Of a stretch of 64,000 bases of DNA, positions 13,501 to 28,500 are shown piece after piece (the stretch's first letter is position 1; every line of letters begins with the position of its first letter). The notes under the pieces are model-generated. The model was not told the DNA's origin and made no database searches. It worked only from the letters and a program-made list of their open reading frames with translations. The position numbers were made by a program, and so were the translations under genes. Source of the DNA: Acanthaster planci (taxonomy: Eukaryota > Echinodermata > Asteroidea > Valvatida > Acanthasteridae); the NCBI RefSeq assembly GCF_001949145.1, contig NW_019091482.1, forward strand, positions 322,116 through 386,115, given 5' to 3'.

Positions 13501-16500
13501 TATGTTTTGCTGTGGTATTTTGTACGATTTACCGTTTGCCTGTTAAAAGTTTCCAGCCGTCATCAGAGAAGATGTCCCGTCTTACATTCCCATTCTTCGG
13601 TTATCGCTCTGTTACTCGTCATTGCCAATGCAAACGCCGCATAAGATAGCTTTTAAATATAGGGGCTATTAAAGTGCATGGTTAGCCCCCACACACTACA
13701 AATTTAGGGGGACAAAAGACGAGTTATAATTCTGTACGCCCTCGCGAAGAGATGCTGTGGATTGGGGGCGCATCAGCATAGGTGATCGTACGTCAACTTC
13801 CCAAATATCAGTTATCCCACGTGAACGTTGGGGCAACTGATTTACAGTAGCCCAGGATACAGGCATCAATTTCCGGTACTTGTTAGTGCCGGAGCCTCAC
13901 CTTTTGTGTTGGAGCCGTAACCACGCTGAAACTTGTGTGTGTGGGGGGGGGGTATAGAGGGGCTTGTGGGGTACCGGAACAATAGGAAGTACCCCACAGG
14001 CACTTGTGGGGTACTGAGACGGTACCCGACCAGGGTTTCACGAAATAGATATTCCAAATTTACTCAAAAAGGAGAAATTTTCAAGTGCCATTCATCCGTC
14101 GCAAATTGAAGTGTTTTATATAAGGGACATACGGTCGAAAATTCAACCCAGGAAACTGAATTGGTTGAAATGGCAGTGATTTGAATTTTTTCCGTGTTGT
14201 GGGGGAGTTTTGTACACGAAAACAAAGGAAATACCCCACAAGTATACATATGTAAGCATGGGTACATGCGTGTGGCAATGAGACAGCAAGCAACCCACAC
14301 GGCTCTTTATCGATAGGCGGCGAGTACGAGCGGAGTGTTGTATAAACATTTGATAGGCCTACTTGACAATGACAAACTTACTGAGGGATCTTCCTCCAAC
14401 CCACACATATTTTTTTTCAGGATGAAGTTTGTGATCTTTTCTAGGTAGACTGCTCTCTTGAAAATGTCGCCAGTCTGCCTCAAGGAGAACTTCCTATGAC
14501 CTACCATTTTCCTCATGTTGCTAGCAGCCAATCCCTTGTCTGTCCATCGGGTGGCAACCTTCCGCCGCAAGGCATTGTGGGCGTTGACTATCATCTGTCT
14601 GATCTGTGCATCGGGAACGTACAGCGCACTACTGACATCTGACACAGCTACGAAAATAAACCAAAAAGCACAGCTTGAAAGTTGTGATAATCTACCTGTC
14701 TGTCTCCATATACATAGGTTCAGGTCAGGCTGAGGGTAGAAGTGTCCCACTGAAAGGTCTTATTAATCTTCACTATCCCAGCACCTCATTGTCATTTCTG
14801 TTGGCGTAATGCATTTTCAAGAAGACATAATTATGAGGATACAGCACAAAGACGTTAACAATGTGTGTCCTTTGTGGAGAAGACGAAATGCTTAGAGCAG
14901 TAGAAGTGATTAATAAAACACGAGAATGTGAACTGGCCTTTGTTCTTCTGCTTTTATAAGCGAAACAGGTGCCATCTCTTTAGCACAAAACGAATGTAGG
15001 CCGCATGTCCAGCACACAAATTATAGTTACCTTGGTACGCAACGTGTTCCAAAAACCAAAGACGCTCTCCTTTGCCAGTTTCTGGTGTAAATACGGATCA
15101 GCACATTCCCATGTCTCTATTATAATCCCAGCAAAATAAGTTTTGGATACAGCCGAAATCTTGAATCCTAGAACCATCACTTCATATCTTTCTCGAACAT
15201 ACATCTCCCAGCTTATTTAAAGTATTTTTTTAAAATGACAGTTGCGGTGTAATCGAGGTGCTGACTAGACGCGAACTTTAAACCGAACGAAGAGAATTTA
15301 CGCAACAGTTCACATCACCGGTGATTGCATCACAACATGAAAGGAAAAAAGTGACGTCCTTCTGATTTCGCGCGCTCACCTGAACGAAAACGAGTTTGCC
15401 CTTTATCGTGCCCATCGTGCACGGTACTCCGCAGTTTATTCCATGCTTGGTTCATAATTATACCTTTGACCCACTGAGTTAAGACCCCATACGGAAAATG
15501 AACGATTCGTGCGGTTCTGTTCTTCGTTATATCCAAGAACGTAGTTGTAGACATCTGCCTCGAGCAGAAGCGCCCCCTCATCGGATGAAAAGAGCCATGT
15601 TGGTCGGGAGTGTTCATTTTGTTGGTAGCGCACATTTCCTAGTCGTTCGATCAGTCATGTCAACAAGATTCTGAATAGCATTGTCGATGTACCGGCAGAG
15701 GCTTTTGTCACTGCAAACACACAATCATCTCGGGGACACAAGTATAAATGTAGCCAATGCCAGAACCGGTGCCTTAAGCAACAGCTTCTGTGCACGGACA
15801 ATCAAGGATTGGACTAGTCTCCCATCTAATATTGTTGAGTCTGGTAAAACATCACATGCAATTTTTAGAGCCGAACTTTTTAAATTGTTCAGTGCTTGTA
15901 AGCTACAGAAGACATGTCTAGCTCCACGCCCCAAACTAAACCTCAAGTTGTTGTTTAGGAGGCTTTGCCAAAATACGATTCAGATTCACATACCTAGGAT
16001 ACAATAAATCACTATCATAACCATAACTCCCTCTGTTCATCGTCCTTTCTTCCTCCATAATTTAGCTAACCACCAGCCTCATCATTTTCCACCTCATCTT
16101 GACCCCTGACAGCGGGGCACACCTTCAAAATATTTTGTTCCATAAAGACGGGGACAGGAAAATAAGTATTCCCATCCAGTGGAGGTATGTGTATCATCCT
16201 TACATGCAGACCCGTCGCTTCAGTTACCCCGATTGTGTGGCAGGTTTACCTAATTATCTGGAGTGTTATCAGAGCAAACACGATGAATGCTGAGCTGCAG
16301 TCTGCCTCGAGACCACTGTGACAATTAAACATGGGTATATATTCGGGTCCTTCTCGTATCAGGTGTTAGCGCCAGTACAATAAGCAAGTGGACGTCCTCG
16401 CACTGAGCAAATGTTGCCTTCTACATTGATGTGTTTGTCGAAACGGAGTGTGGTGAGGTTTTGGTTACCGCTAATTGATTGTTTGTCACATTATTCAGAA

Positions 16501-19500
16501 AAATAGTACATTCAATTTGCAGGCTGTTATTGCAAAAGTTACCGTAAATATTTTCTTGGGCTTAATACTTTCCAAAAGGTCAAGGAGGCAGGGAGGCTGA
16601 TCTTACGTGGTTTAGCTGGTAGCCTGGTATCGTCATTTTAGGGCAAGAAAGGTCATACGAACTCAGCCTTTTAACAGGGTTTTTCGGGCGACGTTTGAGA
16701 CAATCAATTAATTGATTGATTTCAACTAAAAATTGAATCCTAAAACCGTGGGACGTGTTTTTACAGCCTGGGACAACCTATTGAATTTCATACCCCAATA
16801 TAGGCAGCTGTCCTTTTCTGCCCTTTCACAAATAGAATTCATATTCACTTTTTTTTGGTTGTTGTTTTTGTTTTGGTATCCCCTTTGAAAAAGGTCGATT
16901 TTGAAATACTCCCCTGTTTCTCCCTACATTTATCACGTTCAAGTCTGATTGAAGTTAAAATACATTCACTGCAATGCGTGCTGTCGATATTGGAAGTCCT
17001 TTTAGTGTACGTAATACTATTATCGACAGGTTTGTAATGTGATTTTTGCTGTAGAAACCTTGTTTGTAACGACGGCCGAAGGTCGGATTAGCTACCAATC
17101 GACGCGATTTCGAACGTTGCAATAAACGCATTCAAGTTTCCATGACAGATTTTACATGAAGAAATCGTGTCCTTTGATTCCAACTGAAATACAAATTTTC
17201 AATGGAGATAAACTTTGTGTATTTGGATTCTGAGTTTAAATTCTATATACTCGCGGCATCGTCCGAGTTCCGTAACGTATTGCTGTTTTCTAATTTTTAG
17301 TGTTTTTTTTTTTACCACGCAGGCCTCAGAGTTGTTTACGTCCTGAAGATAACACCATGCATCTGGGAGAGGCACTTCACCTCATTATCGAATCAGATTT
17401 AATGGGCTACGGAACGGAGCGAACTAGCCACACGCCCACGTAAACTTGGCGCAACCCCAGTGGTTCACGAAATACCTGCTTTACACCGGAGGACGCAGCG
17501 ATTACCGATGCAACGCACCGTGGAATTAGCTCTGACGGAAATCAATCTCAGCCGGCAGAGCCGTCTTACACTGTTTAACGTTACCTAGCGATTGTTACCA
17601 AGTAAGGTGAGAATATCAAGCAAATTGGGGAAATTGTAGAGGTCGATGGCACGACAAGATGGTTTGGAAAAGTGTGGCGATTTAGACCCGATGTGGGAGT
17701 TTATTTCGGGTCAATTTCCACGTTGGATGTGTTCTGGGATTTACACCAGTTGTTTGCATTCCCAACCCGGAAGTGTGTTTATTCTGATCCGTTTGGTTTA
17801 GGAACGAGCCCACGGCTGAGAAAACCTCAGACAGGAAAACTCTCACATGCACAAGTACTCGAGTAAATTCCACGTGTTTCATTTTATTTGCAAAATGTAG
17901 CTTGAACTGAGTCCTGCATTGAAGCTAGACTCGACGACAATGCCGTATCGAGGTGGGGGGGGGAGGAAGGCAACTTGCCCTTAAAGACAGGTTGCCGTTT
18001 TAGGAATTAAATACTCCAACACTCTCGAAACAGCGCCAGGTGAGGAATTTTTACGGATAAAAAGATAAAAAGAAAATTGGACCACAGTTTTTAGACAAGA
18101 GTTCCGTCTTAACCCCATCCACCCACAACCTGGATGCGGCACTACTTGACGACTATTCGAAAAGCAGTACCTGCCAATGAATATTTACACAGACAGTTTG
18201 GAAATTGAAACGGGCACATGAAATATTGATTTGGTACACAGTACAGTCAGCGTAACGAAAAAACGCCCGATGAGAAATCCAACTTGCTGTCATCACAATG
18301 TCATGTTGGATCAACACGAAGACTTGCTATAGGCCGTACTGGGTTGCTGGCTTAAAGGCAAAATGAAAACCCTCTGTTTTGGCCTGTATGCAATACTAAA
18401 CATCCGTCTTACTAACTTCTCTTAGTCACAGCACGAAATAAGATCCGTACAACACGTATGTCGTCGAGTGCACATTCACACAATTGAGTATACAGATTTA
18501 TGCACTATGTCCGGATCTCGCTTATAATACCATTCGGATATGTTGGCTCGTATGATGCCCTAGATTGTCAATGTGGCTTCAGCGGCTGGACTCACTTGGG
18601 ATCCCGAGATGACGCAGTAGCAACAAAATTACGTCAATGGGACAGACTTCCCGTCCGAATCTGGTGGCAAAAGTAGCAGTTTCCGTTACCTCTTATGAAA
18701 AGCCGGCGTCTCGGGTGCAACGGTGAAATCGGACCCACCGTTCGGTCTAAGCGCATTGCTCTGCATGTGACGTAGGGGGAATAAAGCGTTGGTAGGATGA
18801 ATCGGATTACGTCCGGATTCAACAATGCGAACGCGATCCGAAGAGTTGCTAAGACAGTTCCCACCTATAACACTTCTTAAGTGTATTTTTCACATAGCAC
18901 CATACATACAGAAGTCATGTTACCTCCAACAGCATCAACTGTCAGATCATCGGTAGAAGTGATGCTTTCAACTTTGCCAATCAATCGCGGCAGATCACAC
19001 CAGACACGCACCACCCTTTCAATCTTCAAAGTTTCCCCTGAATTTCGGCAGCCACGCGCGCCGTAATTGCACCTTCAGGACCAGGTATATATTTTGATCG
19101 TCGCAATCTGCGGTGCAGACCCACCAACACGAGTCTGTTTGTTTTCGTTGGCAGTCTTGAGCTTTAAATCGATAAAGTATCTCAACAAAATCCAGTGCGG
19201 GCAAATTACATTTGTGATTCCCTGGTTGCAAAATGATCACCCAGCGGTCCAAGGGGAGCCTGACTAATCTTGTTGTTGCCCGCAGCGGTCAAATCCTCCA
19301 GATTTTCGTCAGGAAAGGCCAGACTTGATATGCCAATTCCTGGTAGAGAACTAAAGCAAGACGTTATGTCAACTCGTTATGACGTACATTAACGTTATTG
19401 TCTTAACACACCGCAGTCTAAACGCAGATTAATTCTGTCGGATGGCTCTAGGTACGAGCTAGCACTTTAAGTAAAATGTTTGCGGTAGCACCATGCATTT

Positions 19501-22500
19501 TTGCATGCTATTGCTTCAAACATTTTACGTAACTTGCCACCTTCACCATGTAGAGCTGCCGCTTCTTACAATAAAACCTAAGCCCCGTGTGAACCTCCTC
19601 CACCGTACATTCACTCCTCGCTCCGGTGCTGCACCCCAGATAGAGCCTTGTCGCGGTGAGCGGACCAACAGCCAAAAGGATTCAGAGGCACGCTCGACAA
19701 ACACCAATCGTCTCGGCCTTTTCTTCAACAAACACTCGAGAAGACTGGAATCCAAGCCTCGATGAGGATCCACTGCAGCTCGGCAGGACTCTCACCGCAA
19801 GTCATGGGATGGAAGTGTGCGAATAAATGAGTACAATCGTGTCAACAGCAATCACTATTAATGTCACAAGGTGTGTGCAATTAATTTCTGCAGCTAGGCT
19901 GCGAAGAGTTAGATTACTGTTACATGTAAAAAACTATAAAGCAATGGAGGGTATTACTGATTAGTGACGGGGAAAATTCTGTTTAGTTTAAAATTACTTC
20001 CAAAATGAACTATTGAGGCTTTCGTTGGTAGACAGACTGGCTGTGACAGTACGGAATCAAGAAGAAAAGATAGTTTGACAGCGTGACTTTTAAATGTTGA
20101 TCGTGTATTCAAATTTTTATGCCGCTTGTATGATTAAATAGAAAAGGTGAACAAACTCTACGGAGCTCACAAAAGGAATAGCAAAAATCACTGGGGATTT
20201 TCACACCTTTCAATCGTTGCTTTATACGTAAAGTCCTACACGGTCAATGAAAAACCACCTTTTCATGAAAAAAGGGAAAACTGATTTTGTAAACTACATC
20301 GACACTTTGACATTTCGTGAGGATGGCGCGTCCATATATTTTGAAACATGTAGGTCAGAGAAGGCACAAAAGAAATTAAATCACACGAAGGCTCGACGTG
20401 ATTGAAAAATGATTGCTTTGACATCAGAAAGATTAAAGGGGCCCCGCGATGTATATTTTAATCTTTAGGTTTAAACGGTTAAACGCTGAAAAGAAATATT
20501 AAATTTCAGTTGATGGAAAAACACAAACAAATTTGCTGTTGACCTCATTTCCCCGTTTGATCAAAGTTTACAAGTACAAGATGAAAGTTAATACTTAAGT
20601 TTCATTTTTAAGGACGTCGGAAGTGGTAGCTGTTATAGAAAATATCTAGGGCCGATTTACGACAGTGGCTTAAAACACCAACACAAGAGCCGGCGGAAAA
20701 ATCTACTCACTGTCGGGAAAAAAATACCAGGTAGGCCTATACTTGTGGTCTGTCGAATGGTCTGAATATAAATCAACTCCTACAAATTTACTTCGATTTG
20801 TGTCCAGCTGACATGTCACTCCTCGCGTCTTTGAAAGTACGGGTATTGATTTGTGACCCTAAAAATAAGAACCGGTGACAGAATTATTGCTTCATATTGC
20901 ACGCACATAGAGGGTGTTCCTCAACCAGCACAAAATACCGCCAATGACGATCGCTTATTTCACCAATGACTTGGATAAGGCGAAGGCTTAGAACCCCACA
21001 TCTGCCATGCGTGGGGGCTCATAGAAACACTGCACAACGAATGAGACTGCAACTTATACAAGAACACTCGCATAAATCATCTGAACAATCACCCGATTGG
21101 TGGGGCGTCGGTCACGTGCCACTGAATTATTCGGTCTATCAAACTGGGGCCGGTTGAGAAACGTTAAAATCAATACCTACACAAATCCCCGTCATCTAAT
21201 TGGGTGACCGTTGATCACGTGTCATTGAATTATTCTTTCTGTTCAACGGTACCTGTTGGATAGAACTTCATTTTACCTGACTGGTTCGGGTCCCAAATTT
21301 CATTTATTACATTCACAGTGAGAAAAACGAAAATAATGAAGGGACTAAACCAGTCTGACATTGCACGGTACTACCCGCGGAGATGGGTAGCGCTCCCTAC
21401 ACGAATCTGTTTCGCAAAATTAATAAAAGACGTTAACACGCGAGCGGGTTACTCTCCTGACAGAACTTGATGTAGGTATTGTACAAAATAAGTCATGAAT
21501 GTTCACATTCGTGCATTGGTAATAATTTCATTCGGTAACAGTTGAAATGTTCCATTCCGACCAGGTTTCCCTGTAGTGGAAGAAAACGCGACATGCATAG
21601 GCACAAAATTCTCAGATGCCATGGTCAAGTTCGATCAGCAGCGATTTGTTAACCACTGGTCGATTTTCCCCAATGCCCGATATATATTTAATGGACAGGT
21701 TATCAGTCAAAATCGACCATTGGTTGACTATTTGTCGCTAATCGAACTTCTCCATGATGTATCACGGGAGATACGTCGTAAGGCTACCGTCCCCCTGCAA
21801 ATAAACCGTATTCGCGGGAGACCAAATTCCAGTCAGATTCCCCAACGTAGTGTATTCACTTGAAAACGATAAATTAAAAAAGAAACAACCCCAGACTATT
21901 CTACGATTTCATTCCACCCCCCCAATTATCTGGTATACCATCCCATTAAGGGTTTCAAATGTATACAATACGTTCAGGAATACGACTGAAATTGGGTCTA
22001 GCACGAATACGGTCTATTTGAGGGTTTCAAATTCGAATTAAAAAGAGACGTAACTGAGTCTCTTGTTATTATGTGACCGCAGCTTCGGCAGCGATTATGT
22101 GACAGTATTATCAACCGATGCTGGTGGCACAAAAGGTTGTACTTGGGATATTAAATCACTCTTGATTTCCAAAACGATGTCATCTAGCTTCTTACAGTCA
22201 ATCTAACTGACTGGTTTTCTGCTCTTAGAAATTAAAGTATACACGTACATTATGTGGATCATCCAGCACACTGTTGTTCCATCAACTTTGAGTCCCACCC
22301 GAAAGGACATTACCCACCGAGGTGTTGATTTTAAGGCCCTATTTTGGTGACCTTTCTGAAGACCTTAGCCCTGCAACTTTGCTAACGTGGATGTTTACAC
22401 TTACGGCGTCTTCCAACCGCAAATGATTTGAGGCTGATGCAGTGGCAAGAGCGAAGCGATGTTGACTAAACCACTCGTGCAGGTGGCTGGATCCGTATAA

Positions 22501-25500
22501 CTCGATAGGAAAACCCCCAGTTCGGACGCCGACACAGGGAAACTGTTTACGTCCGTTCAAGTGATGCTCTTCAGAAAGTAAAATTCTCACCAGTTAACGT
22601 CACAGCGATAACCTGATCTTATGCGACGCGATACCGTCGAAACACTCTACAAAGGCTGAACGTGTGGTTCATCACGCCACGGATGGAGCTCTCGGGACGC
22701 GAGCAACAGCAGCATCGAGCTTAATTACTTTCTTGCGAGCTGCACATTATCTATAGACTCTGATCTTCTCCCAAGGGGCCAGTGTTCTATTTGATACCCT
22801 ATCGAGATGCTATTCAGCGGCTTCTCGTGAGCAGATGAGGGGCTTTCGCTGCAAGCTCCCTCGATGATGAGTTGGTAATTGCGTTCGTCTTGGAAGTCAT
22901 TTTCAGTGTGGAATTTTGTGTGTGTGGATTTTTGGTCTGTTTTTTTTTCCAGACAGGTCTGATTGGAGTTTTGAAACAATGCATGCACATAATTTTAAAA
23001 AGGCATAACCTTCCAAAGTAGGGGCCGATCCAGGAGGTTTTTTGCTGGGGGAGGAGCGGGAAATTTTGTTCGTAAGGGTGGGGGTGGGTATTGGTACATG
23101 TTATGAAAACCCCTTCATAGGGGATCTTCCAACCCTTAGACGTATGTCACAGGCAGAGGGCGCTGGTGGGGATTTGACCCCCCGAATCCGGGCTTGCGCC
23201 GAGGCAATAATGATGGGTGTGGTGGCGACTGTAACAGTGGCTTGAAGATATAAATGGGTTTAGGGATGAAGGCGCCAAGTCGGCTGTTGTGACTGCATAA
23301 TAGCGATTTACGAACCTGAACACTCCGCCTTGAGCAAATGCACTCCCTCATCAGTTGAAAAGAACTATGTTGAGCGGGAGTGTTCATTTTGCTGGACGCG
23401 TTCTCGTAGCGTCGCGACGCGACGAGAACGCGTGCATTTCATAGTTCTTTGTTAACCCGCGAAGTGCAGTTCCGACCAAAGGAGCCTCCGTTGCTAGGAA
23501 AATTGCGCCCTCTTGGTCCATATACAAATCATCATTATTACGAAATTTCTAAAACTCGAAGCAGTCGGAGAGCAGTATTTTATCTCCAATATGAGAGCGA
23601 GATAATCGTGTGTGACAATGGGGAACTACTCCTGGCTAGAGAGAAATATGGCTCCCTGTCTTGATACGAAAAAGGGAAGAATACCATTGAAAATTGTAGT
23701 GTTCAACTAAAGTTTTACCATGACTCGAGCACTTTAGAGTAACCATGCATGCTGCGATTAAGAGAAACTTGGTGCTCTGGGCATGTTCGTCGGATCAGTG
23801 CCAAAAAAAAATCAAGCCTTACACAATCATGATGTGTTGTAGTCCGTATCTACTCAAAGCAACGATCTCATTTGAGTATTAACTAATTTCTGTCTTCTGG
23901 CCGGTGACCTGCAAATGCAGTGCCGCTCCGGAAACTCAGTCACTTACAACGCAGATGATTGATTATTGTGGACCAAATAAACAAATTCACAACCCAAATG
24001 ACAAGTTATGCAGACATAGTACGCTGCCCACTGGCGACACACTCCGTTGGTAACTTGGAGTAGCATTTTGCGCACAAGCTGTGAACATCTCGAGCAAAAA
24101 CACCACAACACAGGCGAAAAAGAAATTTGAATTTAGGAAACCCAAGAAGAAGTTTTTGTGTGAAACCTGACGTTCAAAGTTGACCTGCTTCCCGTGATCT
24201 GTTTACAAATACCCAAATCAAGGCTCCTACCTCCCCGAAGAAAACTACCCCAAGTGTCCCGTCAACAGCTCTCCTGCAGATCAGCGGTGAAATATGGTGA
24301 CGGGGAAATACCTTGGTTCCTAACACTTACCCGACTTCTATCAGATTCCAGGTCGGAAATATGAACATCATAATAAAAGAGGATGATTTTTTTCCCCAAA
24401 GTCGATGAACTGACTCGAACCCTGGGTAGAACTCTAACTAAGTACGGAGTAAAACTTCTGACTGGCTTGTCAACACGCGGCCAACGCCGTGTAGTTGTTG
24501 ATACTGCGCTGGTCGTAGCCGATGGGCTCTTCACTAGGTGACAAGGACCCCCTATAATTTCAAGATTTCCACATGATGGCATGTCAACACTGTCTCACTG
24601 TACACGCGTCTTATCGTGTAACATGAATGACACGATGTGATTGACAGCCTGGTCTTCAGGTTGTGGGGTTGAGCTGAGAACACGATCCATTATCTCAGTG
24701 GGAAGCTGTACAGGGCCTACAGAAAATTCACCCCAGGCACGCGAATCCCAATGTGGGGAGGGGATACTTCCCCCCTATTTTTTGACTCGGGGGTGGGCTG
24801 TCGGATCATTCCCCCTAACACACTTATATGTGCCAAAAAGAGGGAAGATTTTGAGAATTTTTTCTAACTTCTAAACAATCAACGTGTATTCAGTTGTACA
24901 GAAAAGGGCGATAAAGTACACACAAATTTCATAAGCAATTTGATGTAAGGTTATAAGGGGTGTAAATAGGCCTACACATAAGATGTACATCTGCATCATG
25001 AACGGCGTTCCAAAGTGTCACGTGGTGTCGGACATCCCCCTCCCTCTTTCCACGCAAGTGCGATTTTCTGATTGAAGTCATCCCCCATCCCAGACCCCAC
25101 CCCACCCCACCCCACCCCCCGTCCGCAGCGCAGATTTAAGCGGCCGATTCATTCATATCAAAGGCCACAAAACAACCTGCGAAAGTCAGGCTCTCAGCGG
25201 CGAAGGTATAGTCCTACGCTGCAGAAATAGCCGGTTAATGTATTCGATTGTTAGCTGCATCTGTATTTCATATTTACTGCACACTAAATGAGCCAGTACC
25301 TTGTAACCTCGTTACTTTTTTGGACTTTATTTTTGGACTCATCTGCCGGCTTGCTCGACTTAATGAATCTTATTGCAGCTTGAAAGAGGAGAATGTGAAT
25401 AGTGATACGACATTACCCGTGGTCACTGACCCCATGGCGTGACACTTGTGAAATTTTATCTCGGCCCGCGACCGGGGGGACTGACCAAAAAACTATTGTT

Positions 25501-28500
25501 AGCAGAGAGATAACTAGAAATATACGAAGAGACATTCCCCCGACACCTTCGCATCCCTCGGGGTAGAAATCTCGTTTTCTTGGGATTTCTTTTTCGACGA
25601 AAACCCAGCTTCATTGTAAGTGACAAGAAGGCGGATGCATTTGCGGTCTACAAAAGAGGACATTCCGAGCAAGTAATCAGGAATGAGAGCGATTGTAAAG
25701 CTTTCGTGAACTGCGCTATTACGTCTTTTTAAAATGACTAGATTTAAACTATAAGATTAAGATGTCTTGCAAATGTGCCTTGTAAATATGAATAAATCTC
25801 TCGACGGATTAGGTTAAACTTTGACATTAAGCCTCCAGTTAGAGTTGTCATGCAACTTTTATGATGTGAGAGGCTGCACGGAAAAGAAACGCTCCTCATC
25901 CTGCCCCATCAACGCTCTGTAAAGAGTACAGACCATGAATGCGTGCTAAGAGCTCTTCTACCGACAAGTGGAATAACAACAGTAATCTGATCAAGCGTAC
26001 AACGTTTCAAGGACCTCACAAAAAGTATACTTATTTCATCACTTTATATGGGTGTTGAGGGCAGTTGTTTATTGAAATATATATTTTTTTCTATGACCGC
26101 ACAACCTGAGGTTATTTTTATCAAAACACTGCCATGTTTGAAATGAATGTTAAATTGTTAAAATAGTAAATGCATATTCGATCTAGCTGATGAACTCTAC
26201 TGGCATAGCCGGACGAAGAGTGGGATAAAAGGTTAAAATGTCTGCGCCCTAAAGTTAGAGTGTTGACGTAAATGTAGACCTCGCTTTATGACGTAAATTA
26301 ATTTTTGTACGTTTGAACGGAGCAATGAATTAGTCACAAAATTATTTCTTAAGAATATTACTCCACTGCGTGGAGGGATAATTATTGAATAGGCTGTGGT
26401 ATAAAGCAGTTGTGTAGTTTGTGCCTTCCTGGTGAACTATGGCCGGCCGTCAGTGCAAAAGTAAACTAATCCACTATGTTTACAAATCACACGCAGCTAT
26501 ACTTTGCGTTAATTTAACACCGTGGGTGCTATCAGAACACTACACCATACAGGGCGTAGTCGTCTGATGACACCGAGGTGTTAAATCAACACCAATTTAA
26601 TACCACAAGTTTTGCAGTTTACCAAACCACCAAATAATAAATAATAATTTCTAAATGATAAAATACGGCGATCTTGAAAAGTGATGGGGCAAATGTTCAT
26701 TTGGAGATTAAATTCTGAAACAATAACAGGTGAATTTTTTTTTAATGTTCGGCCGCCCATACGAAAAAAGCCGTCACCAGTGAGAAAGGTCTACATATGC
26801 TTGCACGGAGATTAATAGTCCAATCATTCTTTTCGGCGCTTCAGTGATTCTTGAGGATCGATGCACGTCTTCCTTCCAGTGCCGGTATGTCAGTTTCTTG
26901 AGCCTCAAGAGAGACCTTGCCCGTTCAAAAATTGTTCGTCCGTCACAAAGACGGGGGGAAAGTGGTTCGTGTCAATTTCACGGCAGATCTTGGGACATTA
27001 CCACGGGTAGAACATGACAGGATTAACATCACATTCTTCTGTGATTGTAGTCGTAAAAGAAAATTATAAATTAAATGTGGCATTCAAACCAAACATCTGT
27101 TTGTTTCTTTAATTGTGTTAACAGACATAGTGAAAAATGTGTGACCACATTAATTGGAACACCTGTGCATAAATGCGCCATTGTGTGTTACGGGGATGGG
27201 ATCCAACACCTTACAAAACATATAACTTCTTTTGGGGGAAATGAATAGGTTTATAGCAGTCGCGAAACCCCCCAAAATAGGGTCATTGCCAAAGGGCAGA
27301 GCTGTTTATAGAGAGAGTTGCAATATGGGTGTCTTTAGAGCAGCACGATTTAATGAGTCACTACTGTGAAAATGAACTTTAAGGACACCTGGTGCACTCA
27401 TTTTGTCCTTCAGTTATTCCTAAACACATGTGGTGAAAATGATGTTTTTCGAATATCACGTTTTTGAAAATAACCCTTCTTTTGAAGGTTGGCTCACCAT
27501 ATTCTCAGCTCCAGATGCGTCTATTTTCATAAAATTCCGAAATATGCCGTACCACCCCCAGAGGCCAGTATCTTCAAAGAATATTCCAGCAGGGTGTCGG
27601 TTCAGGAAGACCTGAACTCACTGACCTGAACTCGGAAACTGTTTTCCGTTTTGTAAATACCCCCCAAAAGAGCCCAGTCTGAATTCCATGATGTACGTTA
27701 CCGCGAAGGTGAGTGTCAGTTTTAAACATAGCAGCGATGCCTAAACATCCTGCCAATAATGGTGGCCACAAGTTTTCCTTCTGAGAAGGCTGGGACAGAA
27801 CTGAACTCTTAGATTGCGTCACGTAGGTTTTTTTTGTCCAGAGGGAAGTGATTCTTTGAAATACGGACCCTGACAGTACCAGCAGAATCAGGCCGTGCTA
27901 CGCTTCTCTCCTACTCTATTACACCTAGCAACCTATTTATAAAGTGCCTCAATTCAGGTAAAACCTTTTATTACAACTAACAAAGTGTACAGGACAGGGA
28001 TGCCTTTACACTCAACTGACGTTTCATTCAAAGGCATTTGGTACAGTTTTTTGGCAGTGCACTGAAAGTGTCAGGTGTTAATGGTCGTGATTTCGACGCG
28101 GATTTTTCCCCCGGTCCTCGTTACTGTGTCTCTGTTCGACGCCCCCAGCTGCGAGTGTCAGGTTTGTCTCCCACACTTTGGGTCTCGTTTTGGGGGGGTC
28201 CCAATCCCGGTGTTTTAGGATGTTTTTTTGCCACGGCACCTCCATTTCTTCGGGGAAAAAAGTCCACTTTCTCTGCCTTCCACTCACAATTGAAAGTGTT
28301 GCATTTTACATATCGGGCTGGCTAGCAACAAACCTTCTCGCCACCATGACGTCACTGAAAAGTCTACACCCCCGAAGCACAGTCGAATGATGCATGGCAC
28401 CTGCCACATTGGGGCCTATGTGCCACATAAGTCGTGACAGTGCCACGACTCATTAAGTATTGAATTGAATCTCGTGACTTTCAAGGTTTCCTGACTATGT

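Noticed and set aside
19019-19252. Cysteine- and tryptophan-containing minus-strand frame, considered as an extra CAP-gene exon
   Set aside because: Phases of exons 1 and 2 join directly (G|CT), leaving no need for it, and flanking splice sites are not convincing.
24380-24470. Possible tRNA gene on the minus strand (GGTTCGAGTC)
   Set aside because: The B box is present, but the T-stem and acceptor stem do not pair; at most a SINE remnant.
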